From: DASYLJ01 sp964432595
GTDB lineage: Bacteria > Desulfobacterota > Binatia > DP-6
DNA length: 64,000 bases
Reading direction: 5' to 3'
Assembly: GCA_964432595.1 (NCBI GenBank)
Contig: CAYSOF010000022.1
Location: forward strand, 1 to 64,000
The translations under genes and the position numbers were made by a program. The notes below the pieces were generated by a model. The model saw only the letters and a list, made by a program, of their open reading frames with translations, made no database searches and was not told where the DNA came from. Shown one piece after another: positions 1 through 7,411 of the stretch. How positions within the stretch are numbered: position 1 is the stretch's first letter; the number at the start of each line of letters is the position of its first letter.

Positions 1-33
1 GAACGGGCACATGCGCTTAAGTGAGTGGCATTG

Positions 34-52
34 GGCTTCGCCGGCCGCGGCA
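34..52 (+). repeat. 19-bp repeat copy A
   Basis: The 19-base string GGCTTCGCCGGCCGCGGCA occurs here and again exactly at 26726-26744. In both places it lies 44 to 45 nt to the left of a copy of the gene-end hairpin family, so it looks like part of a longer and more degenerate composite element. The string is itself GC-rich and partly self-complementary. No function is assigned. Confidence 0.5.
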
Positions 53-96
53 TGCCGGTCGCCCGCGAGCGCACCATTACACGCTCGCTGCATCTC

Positions 97-121
97 CGAC
101 CCAAGACATGGTCTTGGGTCG
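97..121 (-). repeat. gene-end hairpin, copy 1
   Basis: This is a 25-nt perfect hairpin with 11-bp arms (97-107 and 111-121) and a 3-nt loop (108-110). On the + strand the arms are CGACCCAAGAC and GTCTTGGGTCG around ATG; in the sense of the adjacent minus-strand permease gene the loop reads CAT. It begins 3 nt after that gene's stop codon, which suggests a terminator or an RNA 3'-end structure. It has no T-tract, so a mobile REP-like repeat is the main alternative. Three relatives lie at 5463, 5547 and 26788. Confidence 0.75.
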
Positions 122-124
122 ATT

Positions 125-1150
125 CTAGACGCCCGTCGTCAGGATGCGCTCGCGGCGCGTGCGTGGGTCGAGGACGTCGCGGACCGCGTCGCCGACCAGG
201 TTGACGGCGAGGATCAGCCCGAACAGCGCCACCGACGCCGCACCGAGGTTCCAGAAGATGGGCGGGTCGCGGGCGAGCTCGTCGCGCGCCTGATCGATCA
301 TCTGGCCCCAGCTGCCGTCGAGGCCGATCCCGAGCCACGACAGCACCGCCTCGGACAGCACGAGCCCCGAGAACAGCAGCACGAACGTGATCACCACGAG
401 GTGCATCAGGTTCGGCAGGACGTGCCGCGTGATGATCGCCGGCGACGTCGCGCCGAGCGCCCGCGCGGCGTGCACGTAGTCGAGCTCGCGGAGCTTGAGC
501 GTCTCGCCGCGCGCCACGCGACAGAACCCCACCCAGCCCGTCACGCCGAGCGCGATGCAGACCTGCACCGTGCCATGGCCCAACGCCATGATCAGCGCGA
601 TCAGCAGCAACAGGCCCGGCATCGAGGCGAGCGTCGACATCAGGAAGAACACCGCGTCGTCGAGCTTGCCGCCGTAGTAGCCGGCGGAGATCCCGAAGAG
701 CAGCGCCACCGGGATGACGATCAGGCTCGTCAGCCCACCGATCAACAGCGCCACGCGCGCGCCCTTCAGCGTCAAGTGCAGGACGTCGCGGCCGATGATG
801 TCCGTGCCGAGGAGATGCCGTCCCGGATACGCGAGCGGCAGGCCGCCGTAGAAGCCCGTGCCCGCGAGCGGCGCCGAGTAGCTGCGCTCCTGGAAGTCGG
901 GCGGGAACATCCGGTCGACGACCGAGCGCGGGCGCTGCAGCTCGCCCTCGCGTCCGCCCGTCCACGACACCGAGTCGAGCATCGCGACGAGCACGTAGAG
1001 CCCGACGACCGTCAGCGCGATCGGTCGCCGCCGCCAGACGTCGCGCGCCGCCTCCCGCCAGATCGGCCGCCGGCGCACCATGCCCACGAGCAGCACGCCG
1101 CCGACGAGCAGCAGCAGGGTGACGACGTTGGAGAGGACGTGCGCGCTCAT
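125..1150 (-). CDS. peptide ABC transporter permease, DppC/OppC family
   Basis: Inner-membrane permease of a peptide/nickel-type ABC importer, 341 aa, C subunit. The N-terminus has two hydrophobic stretches separated by a basic loop, followed by an extracytoplasmic segment and the usual binding-protein-dependent transport domain with about five membrane segments. The coupling EAA loop reads HAARALGATSPAIITRHVLP, and the C-terminus has the family's GDAVRDVLDPR ending. Its ATG overlaps the stop of the upstream permease (ATGA), so the two are translationally coupled. It is the last gene of the operon and is followed after 3 nt by a strong hairpin. No ABC ATPase gene follows, so the energising subunits must be encoded elsewhere. 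The substrate cannot be read from the sequence; oligopeptides are the family default. Confidence 0.9.
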   Translation of the reverse strand: MSAHVLSNVVTLLLLVGGVLLVGMVRRRPIWREAARDVWRRRPIALTVVGLYVLVAMLDSVSWTGGREGELQRPRSVVDRMFPPDFQERSYSAPLAGTGFYGGLPLAYPGRHLLGTDIIGRDVLHLTLKGARVALLIGGLTSLIVIPVALLFGISAGYYGGKLDDAVFFLMSTLASMPGLLLLIALIMALGHGTVQVCIALGVTGWVGFCRVARGETLKLRELDYVHAARALGATSPAIITRHVLPNLMHLVVITFVLLFSGLVLSEAVLSWLGIGLDGSWGQMIDQARDELARDPPIFWNLGAASVALFGLILAVNLVGDAVRDVLDPRTRRERILTTGV

Positions 1151-2115
1151 TCGAGCCGCACCCGCGGATCGACCAGCACGTAGCTCAGGTCGGTGAGGAT
1201 CGAGCCGACGATGAAGAGCAGCGCGCCGATGAACACCATCGTGCGCAGCGTCGCGAAGTCGTTGCCCTGGATGGCCTCGACCGTCATCGCGCCGAGCCCG
1301 GGGATGCCGAAGAACGACTCGAGCAGCACCGAGCCGGTGAAGAGGAACGGGATGGCGAGCACCACCTGTGTCAGGATCGGGATCAGCGCGTTCCGCAGCA
1401 CGTGGCGCACGAGCACGCGGCCGTCGCCGGCGCCCTTCGCACGGGCCGTACGCACGTGGTCGCGGCCGATCTCCTCGACGAAGAGCGTGCGGTAGTAGCG
1501 CACGTTCTCGCCGACGCCCGAGAGCAGCCCGATGATCACCGGGAGCGCCAGGAAGCGCAGGATCACCGACGGGCGCGGGTCGAAGCCCGAGATCGGGAAC
1601 CAGCGCAGCACCTTTCCGATGAGGTACTGCCCGCCGATGATGTAGAGCAGCAACGAGACGCTCATCGCCAGCACGCAGAGCACGACGCCCGTGCGGTCGA
1701 TGTACGTTTCACGGAAGAGCGCCACCAGCAGCGCGAGCCCGATCCCGAGCGGCAGCCCGAGCAGGAAGAGCGGCACCGTGAGCGACAGGCTCGGCCACAT
1801 GCCCTCGCGCAGGCGCCGCGTGATCGGCACGTCGTCGGCGTCGCTGCGTCCGAAGTCGAACGTCAGCATGCGCCGGAAGTGCTCGACCAGCATCGTGTCG
1901 GTGGGCTGCTCGGGGTTCCAGAACAGCGGGCGGTCGTAGCCGTGGTTCGTGAGCCACTGCGTGATCGCCTCGGGCGGCGCCTTCTCGCCCAGCGCGCGGC
2001 GCGCGACGTCCTCGGGCGCCGTCACCATGAAGAACAGCACGAAGAGGAACAGCAGCACGCCGAGCACGGTGACGAAGCCGTACGCGAGCCGTCGGGCGAC
2101 GTAGGCCAGGATCAT
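1147..2115 (-). CDS. peptide ABC transporter permease, DppB/OppB family
   Basis: B-type permease subunit, 322 aa. An open frame continues far upstream, but the true start is the ATG at 2115, which opens MILAYVARRLAYG, the usual first-membrane-segment start of DppB/OppB proteins, and overlaps the binding-protein stop as ATGA. After the first segment comes a long extracytoplasmic loop containing GYDRPLFWN and FDFGRSDADD, then the transport domain with the EAA loop (TARAKGAGDGRVLVRHVLRN) and the family ending DLSYVLVDPRVRL. The long loop and overall layout resemble YejB-type permeases. It would form a heterodimeric channel with the downstream OppC-like protein. Confidence 0.9.
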   Translation of the reverse strand: MILAYVARRLAYGFVTVLGVLLFLFVLFFMVTAPEDVARRALGEKAPPEAITQWLTNHGYDRPLFWNPEQPTDTMLVEHFRRMLTFDFGRSDADDVPITRRLREGMWPSLSLTVPLFLLGLPLGIGLALLVALFRETYIDRTGVVLCVLAMSVSLLLYIIGGQYLIGKVLRWFPISGFDPRPSVILRFLALPVIIGLLSGVGENVRYYRTLFVEEIGRDHVRTARAKGAGDGRVLVRHVLRNALIPILTQVVLAIPFLFTGSVLLESFFGIPGLGAMTVEAIQGNDFATLRTMVFIGALLFIVGSILTDLSYVLVDPRVRLE

Positions 2116-4112
2116 TCGCGCCTCCGCAGCACGCCCACGATGCCGGGCGCGATCACGAGCACCGCGACGCCGAGCAGCGCCCACGCCGGCCACACGATGG
2201 GCTCGTTCCACGCGACCCGCTTCGCGGTGCGATCGGGCACGTCGATCCAGCGATACTTGAGCGTCGAGTAGGACATGCCGAGCGGCTTCGCGTTGTACAC
2301 CCAGCCGTGGATGAGCGCGTACGTCTCGGGGAAGAACAGGTCGATCCACGGCCCCTCGCGCTCGAGGATGGCGCGCATCTCGCGGATGACCGCGAGGCGC
2401 TCGGGGCCGTCCGGCATGTCGCGCATGCGGAGGAAGAGCTCGTCGTACTCGGGATCGTCGAAGTTGGCGGTGTTCGGTCCGCCGGCGCTGCGCGCGAGCT
2501 TGCCCCAGAGCAGGCCGAGGAAGTTCTCGGGGTCGGGATAGTCGGCGACCCAGCCCCACATGAAGAGCTGGTACGCGCCGCGGCGGACCTTGTCCTGGAA
2601 CTGGTTGTACGTCGTCGCGGCGATCTGCACGTCGATGCCGAGCCGGCGCCAGGCGTCGACGAAGAACTGGTAGCGCAGGCGGCCGCGCGCGCTCGTGTCG
2701 GGCGTATCGAACGTCAGGCGTAGCGGCTGCCCCGTCGCCGGGTCGATGCCGCCGGGATAGCCCGCCTCGCTCAGCAGCTCCGCCGCGCGTTTCGGGTCGA
2801 CGGTGCGGTACGGGTTCACGTAGTCGGCGTCGTAGCCGAAGATGCCGGGCGGAATCGGCGACTGCGCGGGGATGCCGCGCCCGTTCATGAAGATGCGCGA
2901 GAACTCGTCGCTGTCGATGACGAGGCTCATGGCCTGCCGCAGCTTGCGCCCGCGATCGCCGGCCTTCGCGCCGACGACCGGGTCGTCCATGTTGAAGCCG
3001 ACGTAGTAGACCGCCGGCTGCACGGCCTTCTCGAGGCGCATGTCGTAGGCCTTCATCTCCTCCGACAGCTGACCTTCTCGCACGATGCGGTCGAAGCTCT
3101 CCTCGATGATGCCCGACGCGTCGTAGTAGCCCTGGAGGAATTTCGTGAACGCGGGGATGTCTTCCTTGTCGAGGTACAGCTCGACGCGGTCGACGAACGG
3201 CAGCGGCTTGCCGACGAACCGCGGGTCGAGCAGGCCCCTCTCCGCGTCGCCCGGCGCGCCCTCGCTCGGGTAGACGGTGCCCGGCGCCTTGGCCTCGGGG
3301 TTGCGGATGCCGAGCCAGTTCGGGTTGCGGGCGAAGACGATGCGGCTCCGCTTGTCGTAGGCGGCGAGGCGAAACGGGCCGGTTCCGACCGGATGCTCGG
3401 CGAACGCGTCGCGCCCCTTGCCGTCCCAGTACGCGATGGCCTCCCACGGCACCGGCGTCGTGAACTCCATCGCGAGCCAGTACCGCAGCTGCGGATACGG
3501 CTCGGTCAGCTCGACGTCGAGCTGCAGCGGCCCGACGACGCGCACGCCTTCGATGCCGCCCACCTCGGCGTACTGCTGGTCGACGCGCCGCTCGCCGAAG
3601 GCGGGATCGGCCTCGCGTCGCGCGGCGAGCTTCTCGGCGAACGCCGTGAAGCCGACGATGCGCGCGAACGTCGGCGCGACGGGGCTGTTCACCTGCGGAT
3701 CGGCGAGCCGCATGAGCGTGAACGCCACGTCGGCGGCGAGCACCGCGCGCGTCGGCCCCGGCGGCGTGGCGAGCTCGAAGCACGGATCGTCGTGGAAGAG
3801 CAGCCCGTCGCGCAGCCGCAGCGAGTAGACGACGTGGCCGTTCGCCGCGGGCTGCGGCTCGGGAATCTCCTCGAGCAGGCCGGGGATCAGCCGATAGGGG
3901 CGGTCGAGGAAGTGGTACTGGAGGAGCGTGTCGTAGACCGCGCCGGTCACCACGTGGTCGGTCGTCGAGTAGGCGACGGCCGGATCGAGCGTCTTCGGCG
4001 CCTCCGTGAACGCCGAGTAGAGGATCGAGCGCTCGTCGTCGGCGTCGGGGTACGGGTTGTTGGTGCACGCGCCGGCCAGGACCAGCAACAGCAGCAACAC
4101 CGCAGCCCGCAT
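2112..4112 (-). CDS. extracellular solute-binding lipoprotein, family 5 (peptide-binding)
   Basis: Periplasmic substrate-binding component of the peptide-type ABC importer, 666 aa, first gene of the operon. The N-terminus is a lipoprotein signal with lipobox LAGAC (Cys16). The mature protein starts with the family-5 pattern ILYSAFTEAPKTLDPA and VYDTLLQY, and later contains VGTGPFRL, RQAMSLVIDSDEF and FMWGWVADYPDPENF, all typical of DppA/OppA-type proteins. Unusually, residues about 638-661 form a hydrophobic segment followed by RRRE at the very C-terminus, so the protein may be anchored at both ends. At 666 aa it is longer than the usual 530-600. The divergent metallophosphoesterase starts 94 bp upstream, leaving room for back-to-back promoters. 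Confidence 0.92.
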   Translation of the reverse strand: MRAAVLLLLLVLAGACTNNPYPDADDERSILYSAFTEAPKTLDPAVAYSTTDHVVTGAVYDTLLQYHFLDRPYRLIPGLLEEIPEPQPAANGHVVYSLRLRDGLLFHDDPCFELATPPGPTRAVLAADVAFTLMRLADPQVNSPVAPTFARIVGFTAFAEKLAARREADPAFGERRVDQQYAEVGGIEGVRVVGPLQLDVELTEPYPQLRYWLAMEFTTPVPWEAIAYWDGKGRDAFAEHPVGTGPFRLAAYDKRSRIVFARNPNWLGIRNPEAKAPGTVYPSEGAPGDAERGLLDPRFVGKPLPFVDRVELYLDKEDIPAFTKFLQGYYDASGIIEESFDRIVREGQLSEEMKAYDMRLEKAVQPAVYYVGFNMDDPVVGAKAGDRGRKLRQAMSLVIDSDEFSRIFMNGRGIPAQSPIPPGIFGYDADYVNPYRTVDPKRAAELLSEAGYPGGIDPATGQPLRLTFDTPDTSARGRLRYQFFVDAWRRLGIDVQIAATTYNQFQDKVRRGAYQLFMWGWVADYPDPENFLGLLWGKLARSAGGPNTANFDDPEYDELFLRMRDMPDGPERLAVIREMRAILEREGPWIDLFFPETYALIHGWVYNAKPLGMSYSTLKYRWIDVPDRTAKRVAWNEPIVWPAWALLGVAVLVIAPGIVGVLRRRE

Positions 4113-4206
4113 CGTCGTCCCTGTTCATGGCACGGGGCCCGCGGGGGCGCCAGCGCGGGGTGCCCATCGCCATCGGAGCGCATCGCCGGTATGCTCGCTC
4201 GTCACG

Positions 4207-5508
4207 ATGTCGGTGTTCGATGTCCTGACCCTGGTCGTGCTGTTCGGCGTGCCCACCTACGCATGGCGGGTGCGTGGCCGGGAGTACGGCATCTTCGGGC
4301 TGGTGTTCCTCCTGATCGCGCTGCCGGGAGCGGTCGTCATGCGCGGCCGCTTCCTGAGCTGGTGCCCACCAGCCGTGGCGCCGTGGCTGGACGCGGCCTT
4401 CTCCTACGGCGTTGCCACCGCCGGCCTGCACATGGCCGGGCTCGTCCGGGCACGACTCCGCTCCGTACCGTTCCGCCTGGGCATCAGCATTCCGGGAATG
4501 ACGTTCATCGCGGCCGGCGCACTCTCGAGCGTGTGGCTGCTGGCGCTGCTGCCGATTCGCGCGGCGCTCGGCGCCCTCGGCTGGGATGCGGCCGGCGCCG
4601 CGACGCGCTGGCTCGACCTGGTCCCGTTCGCCGTCGCGGGCGCCTCGGTGCTGACCTCGATGCGGCTGGTCGAGGAGGTGGTGCAGGTGCCGCTCGCCAC
4701 GAGCGGCCCGGCGGAGATCACGCGTCTGCCCGTCGACCGCTACCGCAACGGCCGCAACGCGCCGACGTCCGCGCGCCGGCTGCGCATCGTCCAGATCACC
4801 GATACGCACCTCGGGCCGTGGCAGCCGGTGCGTCTGCTGCAACGCCGTATCGCCGACCTCGTCGCACAGGACCCGGACCTCGTCCTGCTGACGGGCGACT
4901 TCCTCACGATGGAAGGCATGGGCACGCCGGGGGCGCTCGCGACCGCGCTCGAGCCGCTGCGCGCGCTGCGCGGCCGCTGCTTCGCCGTCTTCGGCAACCA
5001 CGACCACGAATCGCCCGACGAGGTGCTCGACGCGCTCGTGACCAACGACGTGCACGTGCTGCTCGACGCCGAGGCCGTCGTCGAGACCGCCGTCGGTCCG
5101 GTGCAGCTCGTCGGCGCCGACCACGTCTTCCAGGAGGCCCGCGAGCACATCCAGCGGCTCCTCGTTCGCTTCCCGCGCCGCGACGACCACCTGCGCCTCC
5201 TCATGCTGCACGACCCGTCGCGGTTCCGTCACGTGCCGAAGGGCGACGTCGACCTGACGTTGTCGGGCCACACGCACGGCGGCCAGCTCGGGCTCGTCAG
5301 CTTCGGCCTCGACTGGACCGTGCTGGCGCGCACCCGCTACCCCGACCACGGCCTGTTCGGCCACGGCTCGAACCGTCTCTACGTGCACCGCGGGACCGGG
5401 TTCTACGGGTTCCCGCTGCGGATCGGCGTCCCCGGCGAGCTGTCGCTGCTCGAGCTCATCCTCGACCAAAGACCATGTCTTGGGTCGGAGGAACCCGCGA
5501 GCGTGTAG
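4207..5508 (+). CDS. membrane-anchored metallophosphoesterase
   Basis: Calcineurin-like metallophosphoesterase, 433 aa. The first ~160 residues carry four or five hydrophobic segments; the rest is the catalytic domain with all canonical metal-binding motifs in order: ITDTHLG, LLTGDF, FGNHDH, LMLHDP and SGHTHGGQLG. This is the YkuE-like arrangement of a membrane domain with a cytoplasmic or extracytoplasmic phosphodiesterase; the substrate is unknown. The frame opens earlier (4057), but the ATG at 4207 begins a proper membrane segment and avoids covering the divergent promoter region. The last ~14 codons, after SLLELILD, are encoded by a copy of the gene-end hairpin repeat (5463-5487) and its flank, so the natural stop seems to have been replaced by repeat sequence. 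Confidence 0.88.
   Translation: MSVFDVLTLVVLFGVPTYAWRVRGREYGIFGLVFLLIALPGAVVMRGRFLSWCPPAVAPWLDAAFSYGVATAGLHMAGLVRARLRSVPFRLGISIPGMTFIAAGALSSVWLLALLPIRAALGALGWDAAGAATRWLDLVPFAVAGASVLTSMRLVEEVVQVPLATSGPAEITRLPVDRYRNGRNAPTSARRLRIVQITDTHLGPWQPVRLLQRRIADLVAQDPDLVLLTGDFLTMEGMGTPGALATALEPLRALRGRCFAVFGNHDHESPDEVLDALVTNDVHVLLDAEAVVETAVGPVQLVGADHVFQEAREHIQRLLVRFPRRDDHLRLLMLHDPSRFRHVPKGDVDLTLSGHTHGGQLGLVSFGLDWTVLARTRYPDHGLFGHGSNRLYVHRGTGFYGFPLRIGVPGELSLLELILDQRPCLGSEEPASV
5463..5487 (+). repeat. gene-end hairpin, copy 2 (inside coding sequence)
   Basis: 25-nt hairpin with 11-bp arms and loop CAT (5474-5476). It has one mismatch: A5468 opposite G5482, where the other copies have C-G. It points in the sense direction of the metallophosphoesterase and lies within its last codons; the stop codon follows 19 nt later. 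It is 59 nt from copy 3 and in inverted orientation, so the two bracket the convergent gene junction. Confidence 0.7.
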
Positions 5509-5546
5509 CACGGCGCTTCGGCCCACCAACAGCCAGCGGCTCCCTC

Positions 5547-5571
5547 CGAGCCAAGACATGGTCTTGGCTCG
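5547..5571 (-). repeat. gene-end hairpin, copy 3
   Basis: Perfect 25-nt hairpin, 11-bp arms CGAGCCAAGAC and GTCTTGGCTCG around ATG (+ strand). Compared with copies 1 and 4, one outer pair has changed on both arms (C-G to G-C), so pairing is kept. It starts 3 nt after the stop of the 83-aa membrane protein on the minus strand. Confidence 0.75.
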
Positions 5572-5574
5572 AGC

Positions 5575-5826
5575 CTACGGCGTGACGGCGCGCATCAGCA
5601 GATACGTGCCGATGCCGAGCGCCATGCCGAACACCAGCGGCACGCGCTCGGTCTTGCCGCCCACCTGCATCACGGTCGCCGACACGGCGAACACCGAGGC
5701 GAGGATGGCGAGCGCCACGTACAGCCCGGTCGACGCGGGCTCCTCGGTCACGTAGCCCGAATCGAACCGCAGCCAGAGGACCACGAGCGCGGCCATCGCC
5801 ACCAGCAGCGCGCGGGGCGTCAGCAT
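5575..5826 (-). CDS. small three-helix membrane protein, unknown
   Basis: 83-aa protein not recognised as a known family. It is almost entirely hydrophobic with three predicted membrane helices (about residues 5-20, 34-54 and 62-79) separated by short polar turns (RFDSGYVTEEPAS and GGKTER). Its ATG overlaps the stop of the upstream lipoprotein gene by one base (TGATG), indicating translational coupling and a shared function in the envelope. It ends 3 nt before hairpin copy 3. The reading frame, operon position and GC-rich third codon positions support a real gene; function is unknown. Confidence 0.6.
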   Translation of the reverse strand: MLTPRALLVAMAALVVLWLRFDSGYVTEEPASTGLYVALAILASVFAVSATVMQVGGKTERVPLVFGMALGIGTYLLMRAVTP

Positions 5827-6209
5827 CAGAACATGAAGAACGGCGCCGCCAGGGCGCCGAGCGTGATGCCCACGCCGAGCAGCGAGACGCTGGCCTTGGC
5901 CGTCTTCTCCGACAGCGTCTCCTCGCCGTCGTTGTCGTCGACGCCCAGCCCGTCGTCCTCGCCGTACCCCTCGTCGCCCGGGTGCAGCAACGACTCCTCC
6001 GTGGAGGGACGCTCCTCGACCCGGTCCCCGACGGCGCTGAGCGCGTCCTTCTCCTCGGGGCTCAGGTACTGCAGGAGCGAGGGCGACGGCCCTCCCAGCC
6101 GTGCCGCGGAGAAGTCGTCCGCCGTGTTGAGGCGCGTCTTCTTCTCCATGCAGCCGACCGCGACCACCACCGCCAGGACCGCCAGCATCCCCACCGCCGT
6201 CGTTCGCAT
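5826..6209 (-). CDS. acidic lipoprotein with C-terminal membrane segment, unknown
   Basis: 127-aa putative lipoprotein. The start chosen is the ATG at 6207-6209, giving a signal peptide that ends in a lipobox VAVGC (Cys20); an ATG nine codons upstream is possible. The mature part is highly charged and acidic, with LSPEEKDALSAVGDRVEER followed by an Asp/Glu/Gly-rich stretch, then a C-terminal hydrophobic segment (LLGVGITLGALAAPFFMF) that could be a second membrane anchor. It overlaps the downstream three-helix membrane protein by one base. I do not recognise the family. Confidence 0.6.
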   Translation of the reverse strand: MRTTAVGMLAVLAVVVAVGCMEKKTRLNTADDFSAARLGGPSPSLLQYLSPEEKDALSAVGDRVEERPSTEESLLHPGDEGYGEDDGLGVDDNDGEETLSEKTAKASVSLLGVGITLGALAAPFFMF

Positions 6210-6253
6210 GACGCGCAGTATAGCCCCCGTCCCCATGACGTGCGACCCCGGCC

Positions 6254-7402
6254 TCAGCCCAGCCCGAGACGCCGGGAGATGATCACTTTCATGATCTCGT
6301 TGGTCCCGGCGTAGATGGACTGCACGGCCGCGTCGGCGTAGTCCTCGGCGATCGGCGTCTCCAGCATGAAGCCGTAGCCGCCGTGCAGCTGGACGCATTC
6401 GCTGGTCAGCCGCTTCTGGAGGTCGGTCGTCCACCACTTGGCCATGCTGACCTCGGTGACGATGTCGTCGCCGCGGACGTGCGCGACCAGCAGCTTGTCG
6501 ACGAACGCCTGCCCGACCTCCACCTCCGTCGCCAGCTCCGCCAGCTTGAACTGGGTGTTCTGGAAGGACGCGATCGGCTGCCCGAACGCGTGCCGCTGCT
6601 TCACGTAGGTCATCGTGTCTTCGAGCGCGCGCCGGCACGAGGCGACCGACGTGACGGCGATGACGAGCCGCTCCTGCTGGAGCTTCTGCATCAGCATCTT
6701 GAAGCCCTGCCCTTCCTTGCCGAGCAGGTTGGTCACCGGAATGCGGCAGTCCTCGAAGAAGAGCTCGCTGGTGTCCTGGCCGCGCAGTCCGAGCTTGTCG
6801 AGCTTCTTGCCGCGGACGAAGCCCGGCGTGTTCGCCTCGACGAGCACCAGGCTGATGCCGGAGTGCGCGGGCCGCGCCGCGGGGTCCGTCTTGCAGACGA
6901 CGACGAAGAGGTCGCCGATCTGGCCGTTCGAGATGAACGTCTTCGCGCCGTTCAGCACGTAGTGGTCGCCGTCGCGGCGCGCCGTCGTGCTGACGTTGGC
7001 CAGGTCCGAGCCGGTGCCGGGCTCCGTCATCGCGATGCCGAGCAGGATGTCGCCGGCGGCCGCGCCCGGTACGTACTTCCGCTTCTGCTCCTCGGTGCCC
7101 CACGTGACGACGTACGGCAGGCAGATGTCGGAATGCAGCGACGCCATCATGCCGTGCGCGCGGATGCGGGCCAGCTCCTCGTTGACGATGGCCGCGTACA
7201 GGAAGTCGGCGCCGGCGCCGCCGTACTCGGTCGGCACGCACACGCCGAGGAGCCCCTCGTCGCCCGCGCGCTTCCACGTCTCGCGGTCGCTCATGCCGCG
7301 GGCGTTCCAGCCCGCCACCTTGGGCGCGACCTCGCGCTCGCAGAACTTCCGCACCTGCTGGCGGAAGAGCTCGTGCTCCTCCGTGAAGATGTCGCGTCGC
7401 AT
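6254..7402 (-). CDS. acyl-CoA dehydrogenase (IVD/LCAD-type active site)
   Basis: FAD-dependent acyl-CoA dehydrogenase, 382 aa, introducing the alpha-beta double bond into an acyl-CoA thioester and passing electrons to ETF. Visible family signatures are IAMTEPGTGSDLANV, GDHYVLNGAKTFISNG and LHGGYGFMLETPIAEDYAD. At the position where short- and medium-chain enzymes carry the catalytic Glu (YEGT) this protein has YAGT. A Glu is present instead in the helix-G motif QQERLVIA (E244), the location used by isovaleryl-CoA and long-chain dehydrogenases. AGGAG lies 8 nt before the ATG. It is 9 bp downstream of a TetR gene on the same strand, so it is probably autoregulated together with it. The substrate chain length cannot be stated. 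Confidence 0.93.
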   Translation of the reverse strand: MRRDIFTEEHELFRQQVRKFCEREVAPKVAGWNARGMSDRETWKRAGDEGLLGVCVPTEYGGAGADFLYAAIVNEELARIRAHGMMASLHSDICLPYVVTWGTEEQKRKYVPGAAAGDILLGIAMTEPGTGSDLANVSTTARRDGDHYVLNGAKTFISNGQIGDLFVVVCKTDPAARPAHSGISLVLVEANTPGFVRGKKLDKLGLRGQDTSELFFEDCRIPVTNLLGKEGQGFKMLMQKLQQERLVIAVTSVASCRRALEDTMTYVKQRHAFGQPIASFQNTQFKLAELATEVEVGQAFVDKLLVAHVRGDDIVTEVSMAKWWTTDLQKRLTSECVQLHGGYGFMLETPIAEDYADAAVQSIYAGTNEIMKVIISRRLGLG

Positions 7403-7411
7403 CCGGAACTC

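Noticed and set aside
1147..5559. Open frame of 1470 codons spanning the permease, the binding protein and the metallophosphoesterase region
   Set aside because: Only its last 322 codons, from the ATG at 2115, match a family (OppB). The rest is Arg/Ala-rich antisense or out-of-frame reading typical of high-GC DNA.
3393..5585. 730-codon plus-strand open frame over the binding protein and phosphoesterase
   Set aside because: The phosphoesterase motifs are in another frame; this frame is low-complexity and Arg-rich.
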